Positions 32,040-43,406 of a stretch of 64,000 nt of DNA are shown here, piece after piece. The position numbers were made by a program, and so were the translations under genes. This stretch comes from Zygnema cylindricum. Lineage: Eukaryota > Streptophyta > Zygnematophyceae > Zygnematales > Zygnemataceae. Location: assembly GCA_037447655.1 (NCBI GenBank), contig JBBHKE010003565.1, positions 1-64,000 on the forward strand, read 5' to 3'. A model generated the notes under the pieces. The model was not told the DNA's origin. It saw only the letters and a program-made list of their open reading frames with translations, and did not search any database. Position 1 is the stretch's first letter; every line of letters starts with the position of its first letter.

Positions 32040-33660
32040 AACAACTCCAAAAATACACAAGGACTATAAAGAAGATACAAGAGACAGAGACAAAGATACG
32101 AAGACAAAGAGACGGGGAGAAAAGGTAAGAAACAAGAGATGAGATAGAGAGACGGAGATGAGGAGACAGAGAGAAAAAGTAAGAAACATTAGACAAGATA
32201 GAAGACACAGAGACAAGATACAAAGACAAAGACAGAGACAAACAAGATATACAGACAAGACACAGAGACAGAGAAAGATAAGATACAAAGATAAAGAAAC
32301 ATAAGGGAGAGAGATATAAGACAAAGAGACAAAGACAAGATATAGAGATAGAGACAAAGAAAGACAAGATACATAGACAAAGATATACATGAACAAAGAG
32401 AGAATGACAGAGGTAGCATAGACATAGACAATGAGACAAGGATAGAAATAGAGTCAGACTTACACAGCGAGAGACAGATAAAATTTAGACAGACAAGAGA
32501 CAGAGAAACGTCAAAGACGAAGAAAAAACATAGTTAGCTTCACATAAGCTAGAGAGACAAAGATACAAAGGCAGATAGAGACATAAAAAGAGAGACACAA
32601 GACAATATGACCAAGACAAAGAGACGGAAAAAGAGAGACAAAGAGAAAAAGTAAGAAATGGGAGACAAGATACAGAGACACGGACAGAGACAGGGATAGA
32701 TATGATATTAAGACAGAGAAAGACAGAAATAGAGAAAGACATAGACATAGAGAAAGACACGGAGGCAAAGACAAAGTTAGTCTCAACAGACAGAGATAGA
32801 GAAAAGAGAGAGGCATAGAAAAAAAAGAGAAAAGATAGTGAAAAGACAGGGACAGCGACATAGTCAGAATCACAAAAACAGACACAGAGAAAAGACAAAG
32901 TCAAACTCACAGAGACAGAGAAAAGACAGAGAAAAGAGAGTTAAAGACAAGTACAGCAACATAGTCAAAATCATAAAGATAAATATAGAGAAATGAGATG
33001 TTAGAGAAGAGACAGATGCAGACAAAGAGGCTGAGACACAAAAATTGAGAGACATACAAAGAGAGAAACAAGACAAAAAGACAAAGACAAAGAAACAGAT
33101 ATAGAGAGACAAAAAGAAAAAGTAAGAAATAGGAGACAAGATACAAAGACACGGAGAGAGACAGACAAGATATAGAGACAGAGATAGACAAAAAAATAAA
33201 ATAGGACAAAGAGACAGTGAAAAAGACATCATAAACATAGACAAAGAGACAGACAAAGAAACGAGGACAGAGACAGAATGCGACTCACACGAACAAAGAC
33301 AGGGAAAAGAGAGAGACAGAGGAAAGATAGGGAAAAGACAGGGATAGCAACAGAGTCAATCTCACACAGACAGACAAAAGAGACGTAAGACAAGAGACAG
33401 ATACAATGAAAAATACGAAGAGACATAGAGAGAGTTGGAGCCAGAGTCAAACTCACAGAGACAGACACACAAAAGAGACGTCAGACAAGAGACAGATACA
33501 ATGAAAAATACAAAGAGACATAGAGAGAGTTGGAACCAAAGTCAAACTCACAGAGACAGACAGACAAAAGAGACGTCAGACAAGAGAAAGATACAATAAA
33601 AAACACGGAGAGACAAAGAGAGAGTTGGAGCCATATTCAAACATAGAGAGACATAATGGT
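32040..33660. repeat. Purine-rich GAGACAAAGACA simple repeat, inverted arm
   Basis: About 1.6 kb of AGAGACAGAGACAAAGA-type units, the reverse complement of the repeat at 30728-31440. Near the right end a ~105 bp higher-order unit (GAGAGTTGGAGCCAGAGTCA...CAAAAGAGACGTCAGACAAG) is repeated about three times (33360-33640). Confidence 0.9.
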
Positions 33661-34165
33661 TAACAAGAGACGAGAGAAAATAGAAAAAATATATTAAATT
33701 TCATATTGATGTTTTTAAAGATTACATAATTCCCTGACTCACCTTTTTAGTTTTCCAAAGATAAAAGTATTGAAAATAGAGGAATCCACAAACATCTTTT
33801 CAGAAAAAGTTTAATCCTTTCCCAACCAAAAAAAAATTAAAAAAACATACCTCAATAACATTATTTTATGTCTTCTATTTTTTCCGTAAACTAGTCAGAA
33901 TTTGTTTTAATGTTACCTTATAAAAAGTATAACACCTTCCTATGATTTTGGCATTCCAAGTTATTACATATTTTTCTAGCTATAAAAATTCCTTGGAATA
34001 AAGTATATAAAAAATTAATTTTTAGTATTCTTTCAGTGGTTGCAACAATGGATGAGATCACTTGATTTACAATTCGGTCGAGGGTATTTTCGACCGATCG
34101 AAGAAGCTCTCAATGTAATACTTGTTGGTCTTTGTTTGTTTCCTTCAACATTTCTCCAAGCTCTT
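33661..34165. other. AT-rich stretch, nothing recognised
   Basis: No coding or repeat signal beyond AT-richness. Confidence 0.5.
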
Positions 34166-34399
34166 TCACCAAATGCAAATGTGAAGGGCCTTCTTCCTAA
34201 CCTTGCGTCCGTCTCGTTTACGTTTTCGTGTGGTTGTGAACTTCTCACTTTTGGTAGTTGACTGTTGCCCGGTAACCATTTCTTCATTCTTATTGTCTTC
34301 TTTCCCGTTTTTGTCGTTATTAAAGACTCGGTTTTTTTCATCGCCGCAGTATTTCGAAAAACCTGTGCCCCCACAAGTTTGACCTCCACTAGTTTGACC
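34166..34399 (-). CDS. Fragment of unknown ORF interrupted by element H'
   Basis: The minus-strand frame reads hydrophilic, basic sequence (GGQTSGGQTCGGTGFSKYCG, KFTTTRKRKRDGRKVRKKAL). The TSD of H' (TGACC) shows that 34399 was joined to 40164 before insertion. Across that junction the frame stays open into EEENLVFPERNPNGRSATGG (minus, ~40240-40160). It could be a piece of a host exon or of another element. I do not recognise it. Confidence 0.3.
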   Translation of the reverse strand, partial: GQTSGGQTCGGTGFSKYCGDEKNRVFNNDKNGKEDNKNEEMVTGQQSTTKSEKFTTTRKRKRDGRKVRKKALHICIW

Positions 34400-35007
34400 T
34401 GTTGGATTTATGCGATCTCGAGCGATACCTCTCGATACATTTTGGTACAAATGAACCTACACGATTTATATATGTGACGTCACGGACTCACACGTGCGGA
34501 ATCTGATGGATGATTCCATGACAAAAAGTACAAAAACAGGACAAAAGAAAAACGGCCGTTTGTGGCAAAACAGTTACACGTGGCATCATGTGATAAGACA
34601 ACCCAAATAGACATTTCACAGCATAGTGAACACACAAAAATATAAAATGCATTCAGGCATTAGAGACAATTATCTCACACAGACATTACAATTCATAGAA
34701 TTCATGGAATTGGGATATGACATTATTTCTGAGTCTTTATGTACATAAAGATAGATAGCATTAGAATTAGGAGGATAATTCAGCTTTATTAGAGTAGAAA
34801 GTTAAGGAAATAATTGTACTTTGCTGTCCTATTTTATTAATAAAATCAAAGCTGTCTAAACCTGCCTCTCTAATCTACCTATCTACGCCTTCTCCCTTCT
34901 CTATTCTAACAACTATGATTCTCTAAGGTCCACCCTAGCGGTGTATGTTTGGGACGCGACTACTTTTGCCTGAGGCCACGAGCTACAGTGATTGTCCTAA
35001 ACTAATA
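34400..35007 (+). repeat. 5' LTR of element H'
   Basis: 608 bp, nearly identical to 39550-40158 by eye, suggesting a fairly recent insertion. AATAAAATCAAAGC (~34839) is a possible polyadenylation signal. Confidence 0.95.
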
Positions 35008-35023
35008 GGTTATGGGCCCACCA
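35008..35023 (+). other. Half-tRNA primer-binding site, element H'
   Basis: GGTTATGGGCCCACCA, the most complete example in the window, 16 bases complementary to the anticodon arm of plant-type initiator tRNA-Met. Confidence 0.88.
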
Positions 35024-35690
35024 AAGTGTGGCACTACAGAGTTTAACTGTTTAGATCTAAAGATGCGGAGATGTAGGGCCAAAGAGGCCTGCGAAAGGAG
35101 GAGTCCAAGGATCGCATCACTTTACGAGGCAAAGTCGACTCAAATGAGTGCGGCCATCAGTAGCAAAACAAACAGAGGATAAGAAAGTGTTTGTGAGGGA
35201 TCTAGGCATAGAGACAGGACACATTATATCCTGCCCGACAAAGCCTACGAGGGACCAGGTCACACAGGCGACCAGGTCACAGGAGACAGTGAGGAGGGGG
35301 CATGCAAGGATGACCGAGAAGGAAAGGAGCATGGGAGATGTCAAAAATTGGAGCTTCCCAAATTCAAATCCACAAACGTCAAACAGATTCAAAGAGATAT
35401 TTTTTTCAAGAATTAAACATGCTAAAAACTCACCTATCATCTCCTATGGGGCTAGAACACCCATCACACCATTAACCACCCACATCTTTCACACATTCCC
35501 AGCAGCTCATTCTGCGACCACACTTACCGTGTTGGTTCAGAAGGATCTGGCACCATGGAGGAGCGAGGCGGCCAAGCAGTCGGAGGTCAAGACCGACAGC
35601 GACGAGTCACTCCGAGATGTGGACTCCAACTGCTTTTTGTCTGCAAGAGCAAGCACAAAAAGAGAAACAGGAGAAACAGACATGGTCAAA

Positions 35691-35884
35691 AATCATACTA
35701 ACATTTAAAGACCTTGTGAAACTCCTATGAAGAAGAAAAGACACCTCCGTCATTTTAACGAGGAGCTTCAAATTGCAGCATGCCTGAAATCATACTAACA
35801 TTTAAAGACCTTGTGAAACTCCTATGAAGAAGAAAAGACACCTCCGTCATTTTAACGAGGAGCTTCAAATTGCAGCACGCAAGA
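35691..35884 (+). repeat. 97 bp tandem duplication in H'
   Basis: 35691-35787 and 35788-35884 are near-identical (AATCATACTAACATTTAAAG...). Ninety-seven is not a multiple of three, so the duplication shifts the frame between the ORF at 35148-35708 and that at 35824. Confidence 0.9.
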
Positions 35885-37260
35885 AGCATACCAAGGAGCA
35901 TACCACAAATCCAAAATCAGCAACAAACGAAGGCACAAGCATTACACGACTCAACAGAAGCAAAATGGCGCTCGTCATCGACATAGGCATAGAGGCTTAC
36001 GAATGGAGATGTGCAGATTGCAGCCGAGAAGTTGCAGACAGAGATGGCTCCAATCGGGTTGGATGGGTGCAGATGAGGAAACTGCAATCACACAATGACA
36101 AGGACCTCAGCATCACCAACAACAAGTTGATCTCATCAAGGGATCAGCAAGAAAGCAAATCTGAAACATTAAAGCTCACACGAGATCACCAGGGATCAAT
36201 GTTCACTAAAAGAAGCAATGAGCAGTGCAACAGTGGGAGGGAAAGCTATGGGAGGAGACAAAACTTACAAGAGAAGGTCAAACACCAGGTGATAGGCAAG
36301 ATGCAGCGCTTCGATCCAAAAAGGGAGCGCCACTCTCCTCTATTTCTATTTCCACCAGATTCCAGCACCGAATCAAGAACATCAATCAAATCAGATTATA
36401 CGGACCTGCCACATCAACAAAAAGCAAGCCAAGTCAGTGAATACCTTAGTAAGTCTAATTGGGGATATATCACGAACAAAAACATGGCTATCAAGAGTAA
36501 ACTAGAAACAAGTCGAACGAGAAGAAAACTAGAGAATCTGAGATCAAAAGAGGAACTTATACATGGTGATAGAGCTCACAAAATAATCAGAAAAGGAATC
36601 TGGACAAAACAAAACACAATAGATTCTCGGACTGAAAACAACTTAGAGATGCTAATCAGTAGAGGTCTTAATTCTCACCAAATAAGGAAGACCGAAAGAG
36701 TGGAGAAATAAATGTCTAAAGCTAGAAACAGAGGTAGCCGCAGCGCTACGAGTGACCTCTGTCATGGTCACCAAGGCAAAAAGTCCAAAACTAGGAAGAA
36801 TCTGCAACATGAGAGCAAATCCATTAGAATCCATATAGCTAAGAATGACAACAGGGAGAAAATTCATAGTGTGAAACAGAAGGTAACATTTTACTATAGG
36901 CACAGAAAACATGAGGCATCACACAACGTAAAAGTCAAAAAAATGCTAGTTTGCAGAGACATAAAGAGCACTGGGAGAACAATAAAAGGAGTAGAGTTCT
37001 TACCAGATTTGCAGCAAGTAGCCACAGGTGCAAGCCAAGAGAGTTCGATGTCGCCCAAACTGAAATCAAAGGGAGCCTCCACAGCTCGTAGTCTCCATAG
37101 AACCACATGTCAAATAGCTGATGGAGAAGGGGAAAAATGCTCGCACAAAGACAAGGACAAGGATCTTGCAGCAAAAGAAAGTCATATGTCAGAGTCGACA
37201 TCATTATGTGGCTTACAAGACTCTCATTCACACAAACCGAAGGAAACAAATCAAAAGTGA
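35824..37260 (+). pseudogene. Hydrophilic ORF of H', one internal stop
   Basis: A single reading frame of 479 codons is broken only by TAA at 36709-36711. The product is Lys/Arg/Ser/Gln-rich without a hydrophobic core or pol motif. Its middle aligns with the minus-strand protein of element H: LIHGDRAHKIIRKG and TIDSRTENNLEMLISRGLNS match H's LEVRTSE...HTIKQVAKR and LDSITDRRGVKTLINRGQRT, and QIRKTERV matches HQVERVKT. Conservation between two separately inserted copies suggests a real element protein, possibly a Gag extension with nucleic-acid-binding character. A short upstream ORF (35148-35708) may be its 5' part before the 97 bp duplication. Confidence 0.6.
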
Positions 37261-37752
37261 TAGAGAACTTAGAAGTCGGAAAAGAGGAATTTAAATCACA
37301 TAGAGACAATGCAGGCAGAATGACAACTCGAGGAGGGATGAATGGGAACTTATCATTCGGCCATTGGAAATGTCAAAGAACAAGGAATCAGGAGAGAGCT
37401 AATTCCGCCACCGCCTGCTCACATAGAGGAGCTCCACCAAATAGAAGGAACTTTTAGTGGAACGACTGAAGAAAGATCATTATGTGGCTTACAAGACTCT
37501 CATTCACACAAACCGAAGGAAACAAATTAAAAAGTGATAGAGAACTTAGAAGTCGGAAAAGAGGACTTCAAATCACATAGAGACAATGCAGGCAAAACGA
37601 CAACACGAGGAGGGTTGAATGGGAACTTACCATTCGGCCATTGGAAATGTCAAAGAACAAGGAATCACAATGAGCTAATTCCGCAACCGCCTGCTCACAT
37701 AGAGGAGCTCCACCAACAGAAGGAACTCCTAGTGGAACGACTGAAGAAAGAT
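37201..37752 (+). repeat. 276 bp tandem duplication in H'
   Basis: 37201-37476 and 37477-37752 are near-identical (TCATTATGTGGCTTACAAGA...). The period is a multiple of three. Confidence 0.9.
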
Positions 37753-38009
37753 CTGCAGCAAAGAGTGCAGCAAAGAGTGCAACAGAGAAAGGGATAAAGG
37801 GACAGTCAAGGATTAGAAGGCAATCAAAGGAAGCTGCCATGAATCACGGAATAGGAAAGGGAAACTCAGATTTTCTAACCAATGTTGGCCGGCAAAACCT
37901 ACAGATTTCTATAGACACCTCATCACAAGTGCAGGTCATGCAGGACAGGAGTCGATAGACAGAGGAAGGAAACCGGAATTACTAAGCAATATTCGGGAGT
38001 ACAAAGAAA

Positions 38010-38796
38010 GTGGGAGAAGATTCAGGAAAAACCACCACAAATAATCCCAGACCGCCAAGAAAATTCTCTGAGCCTATACAAGAAACCAAACAGTTAGTTG
38101 AGAGGTCCAAAGGAAAGGGAGAAATTAAGCGGGATAGAAACATGAAGAAAAAGGCATTGAGAAATCCGAATTGCAAAACAATTAAGATTAAGGAGCATAA
38201 GACAAAGTTCAGAAGGAACTTACAAGATTCCAGAGAAACTAATGCTCGCAGATTGTCTCCACTCCAAGGGAACATGGAGACCACAGAAGTCCAAATCGAT
38301 TACATTTCCACAAAGGAAATCTTTGCAAACGGCAACGGAAGGCGTGATGGAGAGAAAGGTAAAAATCAGAACTCAGATGTCACACTTCAAGACCAAAGTC
38401 AAGCAGAAATCAAGTGGACAGATTAAGGATAGCTATTCAGTGAGTGCACAGGAAAAGAATAGCTCATTAGAAATTACAGCAAAAAAAGGAACACATCATC
38501 GCTTGCCTAAACAGAAAATTGCAAAAGTAAGCGGGGGTAGACACATAGAAGGGAAATTCCGAAAGAAAAGGAAGCCTAGAAGTGTCTTACCTCAACATGT
38601 ACAGCAAACTGGCGGTAGATGCCTCAGGTCACCATCGAAAGGAGCCTCCAATGTACAGATTGCAGCGGAAGCCGTGGTGAGTAAAAACTGGAACGAGCTC
38701 CAAAAGTCCAAGAGGGACTCCATGATCACGCAAAAAGGAAGGAAAGCCAGGCGGAGAACTTTGCTAATTAAGGAAAGTACAATCGGAAAAGGTTGA
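38010..38796 (+). pseudogene. Downstream hydrophilic frames of H'
   Basis: Overlapping ORFs 38010-38426 and 38242-38796 continue the Lys/Arg/Ser-rich composition of the upstream protein (TKEIFANGNGRRDGEKGKNQ, AKKGTHHRLPKQKIAKVSGG) in two frames. They look like the frame-shifted C-terminal part of the same protein. No known domain is present. Confidence 0.35.
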
Positions 38797-39549
38797 GTAG
38801 ATCGTACCAAAAGTCCATATCTAGCTGCAGGAGTTTCGAGGAAAGGAAATAGAGGTACAGAGGACAGGCAAGGAGGGAGGGAAAACCAAACCTAATCTCA
38901 ATTGTCAGAGTGAGGACATATTTGTTAGTCTCACTACATATAGAGGCGACAGGGGTTCAACGAGGTACATTGCAGGTACAATTTTGCAGGAGCGACGAAA
39001 GCGCGAACCGAAACCGATGTCGCACATTGGATTCTCACGAAACCGAATCGTCACGACAAAATCAGTGATCGGACGGCCACAAATACAGGTGGCATCCAAA
39101 CGAATACAACGAAGTCATACGACAAGTCACACGAATCAGATTGGTTCGCAAATTCGTAGTGGAATCGACGGATGAAAACAGATGATCAGCGCGCGAATCA
39201 AGGACTGCAAAAATTGTACAATTGAGATCTTTAAGACATTGGATGATCCAAGTACTTGTCCATTCGCATTCAGAGGAGGCGCCAGCAATGCAAACAAATT
39301 TAGCGCTTAACGCGTTGAGATTGGCTACAATTGTACCACCCTGAGTTTACACAAGTTGAAATTTCAAGACCCCTTGAAATTGTCAAGACATCATTAAGCT
39401 GGCCAATTCCGGAACGAGCCACTTGTACGGAGAAGAACAAAAATATTTTTTCAAGAATCGAGTGTACCTTTGCGAGAGTACAACTAGAACAAGTCAAATC
39501 GAGGACTACGAGATCAAACGACAAGTATCGCTACGACATCGAGTGGGAG

Positions 39550-40158
39550 TGTTGGATTTATGCGATCTTGGGCGATACCTCTCGATACATTTTGCTACAA
39601 ATGAACCTACACGATTTATATATGTGACGTCACGGACTCACACGTGCGGAATCTGACGGACGATTCCATGACAAAAAGTATAGAAAACAGGACAAAAGAA
39701 AAACAGCCGTTTGTCGCTGAACAGTGACACGTGGCATCATGTGATAAGACAACCCAAATAGACATTTCACAACATAGTGAACACACAAAGATATAAAATG
39801 CATTCAGGCATTAGAGACAATTATCTCACACAGACATTACAATTCGTAGAATTCATGGAATTGGGATATGACATTATTTCTGAGTCTTTTTGTACATAAA
39901 GATAGATAGCATTAGAATTAGGAGGATAATTCAGCTTTATTAGAGTAGAAAGTTCAGGAAAAAATTGTACTTTGTTGTCCTATTTTATTAATAAAATGAA
40001 AGCTGTCTAAACCTGCCTCTCTAATCTACCTATCTATGCTTTCTCCCTTCTCTATTCTAACAACTGTGATTCTCTAAGGTCCACCCTAGCGGTGTATGTT
40101 TGGGACGCGACTACTTTAGCCTGAGGCAACAGGCTACGGTGATTGTCCTAAACTAATA
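39550..40158 (+). repeat. 3' LTR of element H'
   Basis: 609 bp, preceded by the polypurine tract at 39537-39549 and followed by TSD TGACC. Confidence 0.95.
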
Positions 40159-40239
40159 TGACCTCCAGTGGCACTTCGTCCATTTGGGTTTCTTTCTGGA
40201 AAGACTAAATTTTCTTCCTCTTTCAAAGGTCTAAAGGAT

Positions 40240-40676
40240 CCATGAATATACAACTCTATATAGATGTATTTATCTTTATATATATATACATATGTATTCA
40301 TCTCTATATGTATATATAGGCAGGCAGTTGGCGGACATATATGTATATATATATATATATTTATATAAAATGACATATATATCTAATATGTCTACCAACC
40401 GCATGCTTGTCCACATCTGTATATATATATATATTTTTTATATATGTTTATGCATATTTATATAAAAGTCACATTGATACATTTCTATATATATATATAT
40501 ACAGATGTATATGTATGCATTTTGCCGACAGGTATACAGGCAGGCGGATGGGAAGCAAGCAGGCAGGAGGTTGGGAAGCAAGCAGGCAGGCGGTTGGGAA
40601 GCAGGTAGTCAGTTTAGAGGTAGACAGGTAGTCGGTAGACATATTTATATACATATATATAAACATATAGACAAGC

Positions 40677-40712
<36 letters not shown>

Positions 40713-41036
40713 ATATATACATTTTTTATCTTTACATATATAAATATACAACTCTATATATATGTACATCTCTATATATATGTATTCATCTCTCTATATA
40801 TATATAGGCAGGAAGTTGGCGGCCATATATGCATATATATTTATATAAATATATATAGACATATATATCTAATATGTCTGCCAACCGCCAGCCTGGCTAC
40901 ATCTGTATATATATATATATAGTTAGCTTATCTCACCCTACCTCCCTCCTTGCCCTCCCTCCCTTCCTCCATATGTAAATATATATAGTTGGTTGGTTTG
41001 CATCTGTATATATATATATACGTAGTTGGGTGGAAG
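40240..41036. repeat. TATATA and GGCAGGCAAGCAG microsatellite block
   Basis: Runs of (TA)n, (GA)n at ~40687-40708 and a GGAAGCAAGCAGGCAGGCGGTT-type repeat at ~40530-40630 alternate with longer units (TATATAGGCAGGCAGTTGGCGG...CTAATATGTCTGCCAACCGC) repeated about three times. There are no genes. Confidence 0.85.
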
Positions 41037-41041
41037 GCAGG

Positions 41042-41737
41042 TGATAGTTTTACAGGGTCATATAAGCCAGTGCGCACCCAACTTATAAACACATGAAATC
41101 TATACACAGCGAAACTTAGCCTGTACAAACCACTAGGTAGAAAGCAATGGGAGAGAAATGGAAACAAATCAATAGATTGGACAGGTTTAAGCAGCTTGAG
41201 AAATTTAGTTATAGTCAAGAGGCCGAAGGCGTAAGCCGAAGTGAGCCCCGATTGGAATACAAATTGTTCCTACGGACTATCTTTTAATAAAGTTGCGTTC
41301 TAATTCTATGTTCTATGATCTGAATCCTAATAACAATGTACAAAGAGTTTTGATCTAATAAAGTAAATGCTTCTTCTATGAATCTTGAGAGTATTCTGAG
41401 TCTGAGAGTGATGTGCATGCTATTTCCATGAGATAACAGTTCTAAATGCCTTGCTGCACTATATATCATCTTGTGTGTCATCTTCTGATGAAATGCCTAA
41501 ATAAATGGTGCAATGAGATGCTGCCGTTTTGTCGTTTTCCACCACAATGTGCCGCTCCTCAGTTGTTACACAATCTGTACTCGAAATAAAGGTTGGCGGA
41601 ATCGTCGTCAGATTCTGTACACTTCGATTTGTCGCGTCACGTCACGTCACGAAATGTGAATCGGTAAAAGTCTGCCGGTACAAATATATCCTGTTGCCGG
41701 TATAAATAAATCGCCAAAGATCGCACCAAAACCAACA
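41042..41737 (-). repeat. 3' LTR of element H
   Basis: 696 bp, aligned with 45939-46625. Its LTR start (minus TGTTGGTTTTGGTGCGATC) closely resembles that of copia D. Confidence 0.93.
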
Positions 41738-43406
41738 CTCCCACTCGATGTTTCGGCGATGCATTTGGTACGAAATCGTCCCTGATGACTTTTAGTTTGT
41801 AATAAAAAAAAAAAAAAAAAATCGCTTGTTCGATATTCCCGCGGAATATTTCGGTTGACCGCCGTACAGTTTGGTCAATTCGAAGTCGATACAATATGTC
41901 GCTTTATCGATTCGGAATGGTACTCGTTCCGATTGAAGTATGTTCCCGTGGGGACCACTTGTGGTCCAATTTTGATCTGAAAAAAAAATATTAGGACCAA
42001 TTAAAGCGCGATTTGCGCCGTCAATCGCTGCGTCGCTGGCGCTCATTTTCGCTGCCTACGGTTAAAATCTGGGACCATCTGACGTGTCCCATATCTTCAT
42101 TGCGAACTCATTCCACGAAATCAAGATGTCGTTTCGATCGTTGATTTGGATGTCCGTTTGTGGTTCGATTTCGATGTACGTCTGACTTCATACTTTTGTC
42201 GCGTATGTCATCGCAAAGTCCATGTGTTGTCGCTCGAATGATGTCAAAATTTTCGTCCGTCCGATTACCTCACTTTCGGCGACGATGTAACTTCGGTGTT
42301 TCCCAATGTGCGACTCCAAATTTGCGTCGCGCATTTGTCGCGCTGCATCAAAGGTACAACCTGTACTTTGTAAAAACATAAATCTGTTAGTACTTTCAAC
42401 TTGACGTTCATTCAGTCCTTAGAAAATTTTCCAGTCCGAAACTTCCTCCTTTTAGGGTTTCTGCCGAATCCTCCTCTCTCCTAAGACTGCCATATATAAG
42501 CGAGCCTTTTTGAAGACTAAGGCGTAGCTTCTTCTTTCATGGCGCCTGGTGTTCGTTCTTCCTTTCGCCCAGCCACGGCTTCCGCTGCACTCTTTGCGTG
42601 GGTTTTTTTGACCTGCAGTTGTCTTTCATACTCCTCCTCCTCAAATTTTCTGAGGTAAGATTTTCCGAGGTTCCTTATTGTCTGACATTTTTTTGAATCC
42701 TCTTTCTACTCCTTTCTGGCAGCTATTTAATTAGATGACGTTTTGCCTTCTATCTTCTATCTTTGACTGCCTCTATTGAAGTTTCTACGCGAAGTTCATT
42801 TAAGTCTTTATCTTTAGACTTCCCTAACCTTTGGATTCTAACTGATGTCTTCATGTCTGCAGCTGAGTTTGATTTTCCAGGTTTCTATGTTGTAAGATTG
42901 AAGTCTGACCTAAGTTTAACATGGGTACTTAAGGGCTTGAAACTAATCTTTTGTTCTTTCCCATCACGCCGTCCGTTGTGCTTGGCGTTTCTAGGTGCTC
43001 TCCGCTCTTTATTGCGGCCTTCTCAGTTTCGGCCACATCTGGAGATCCTTGAAATGGATGATTAGAGAGGACATTCCTGGCATTGAGGTGAGAAACCCTG
43101 TCTTTCACATCCAATTTGTCCCAATTTGTTAGTTCTGGTCAGCAAAACATCCCTGTTTGTCTTGAGTTTATAAGCCTTGACCTTCGGTTTTTCTCCTGCC
43201 ATACTCACAAATGTGGTGCTTTCTTTGACAGTTTAAATTTCACCGGCTCTTTGGAGTCGTCTGTGGGTGTTCTCCTTGAATCTGCTCCCACTAACTTCGA
43301 GCTCCCTCTTAACACTTGGATAGGCGTCCCTTTTCCTTCGGTGTTGTTGTTCTGCTTCTGTTGCACGCTGCTCACACACTGTGAGCTGGAGAGTTCTGTA
43401 AGGCCC
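41738..43406 (-). other. 3' untranslated interior of element H
   Basis: No supported ORF. The last ~150 bp before the 3' LTR, ending in the polypurine tract at 41738-41750, has GACCGCxGxAATATTTCG-like sequence also seen before the D 3' LTR. An (A)18 run sits at 41802-41820. Confidence 0.5.

Larger units (their letters stand above)
34400..40158 (+). mobile_element. Pol-less LTR retrotransposon H'
   Basis: LTRs at 34400-35007 and 39550-40158 (TGTTGG...CTAATA) are flanked by the perfect duplication TGACC (34395-34399, 40159-40163). The half-tRNA primer-binding site GGTTATGGGCCCACCA abuts the 5' LTR (35008-35023), and the polypurine tract CATCGAGTGGGAG abuts the 3' LTR (39537-39549). The 4.5 kb interior has no protease, RT, RNase H or integrase motif in any frame I examined. 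It encodes a hydrophilic protein homologous to that of element H. It is therefore a non-autonomous element mobilised in trans. Confidence 0.93.

Noticed and set aside
32017-33468. Minus-strand hydrophobic ORFs resembling membrane proteins
   Set aside because: Same repeat read in reverse; the apparent membrane segments come from repeat composition.
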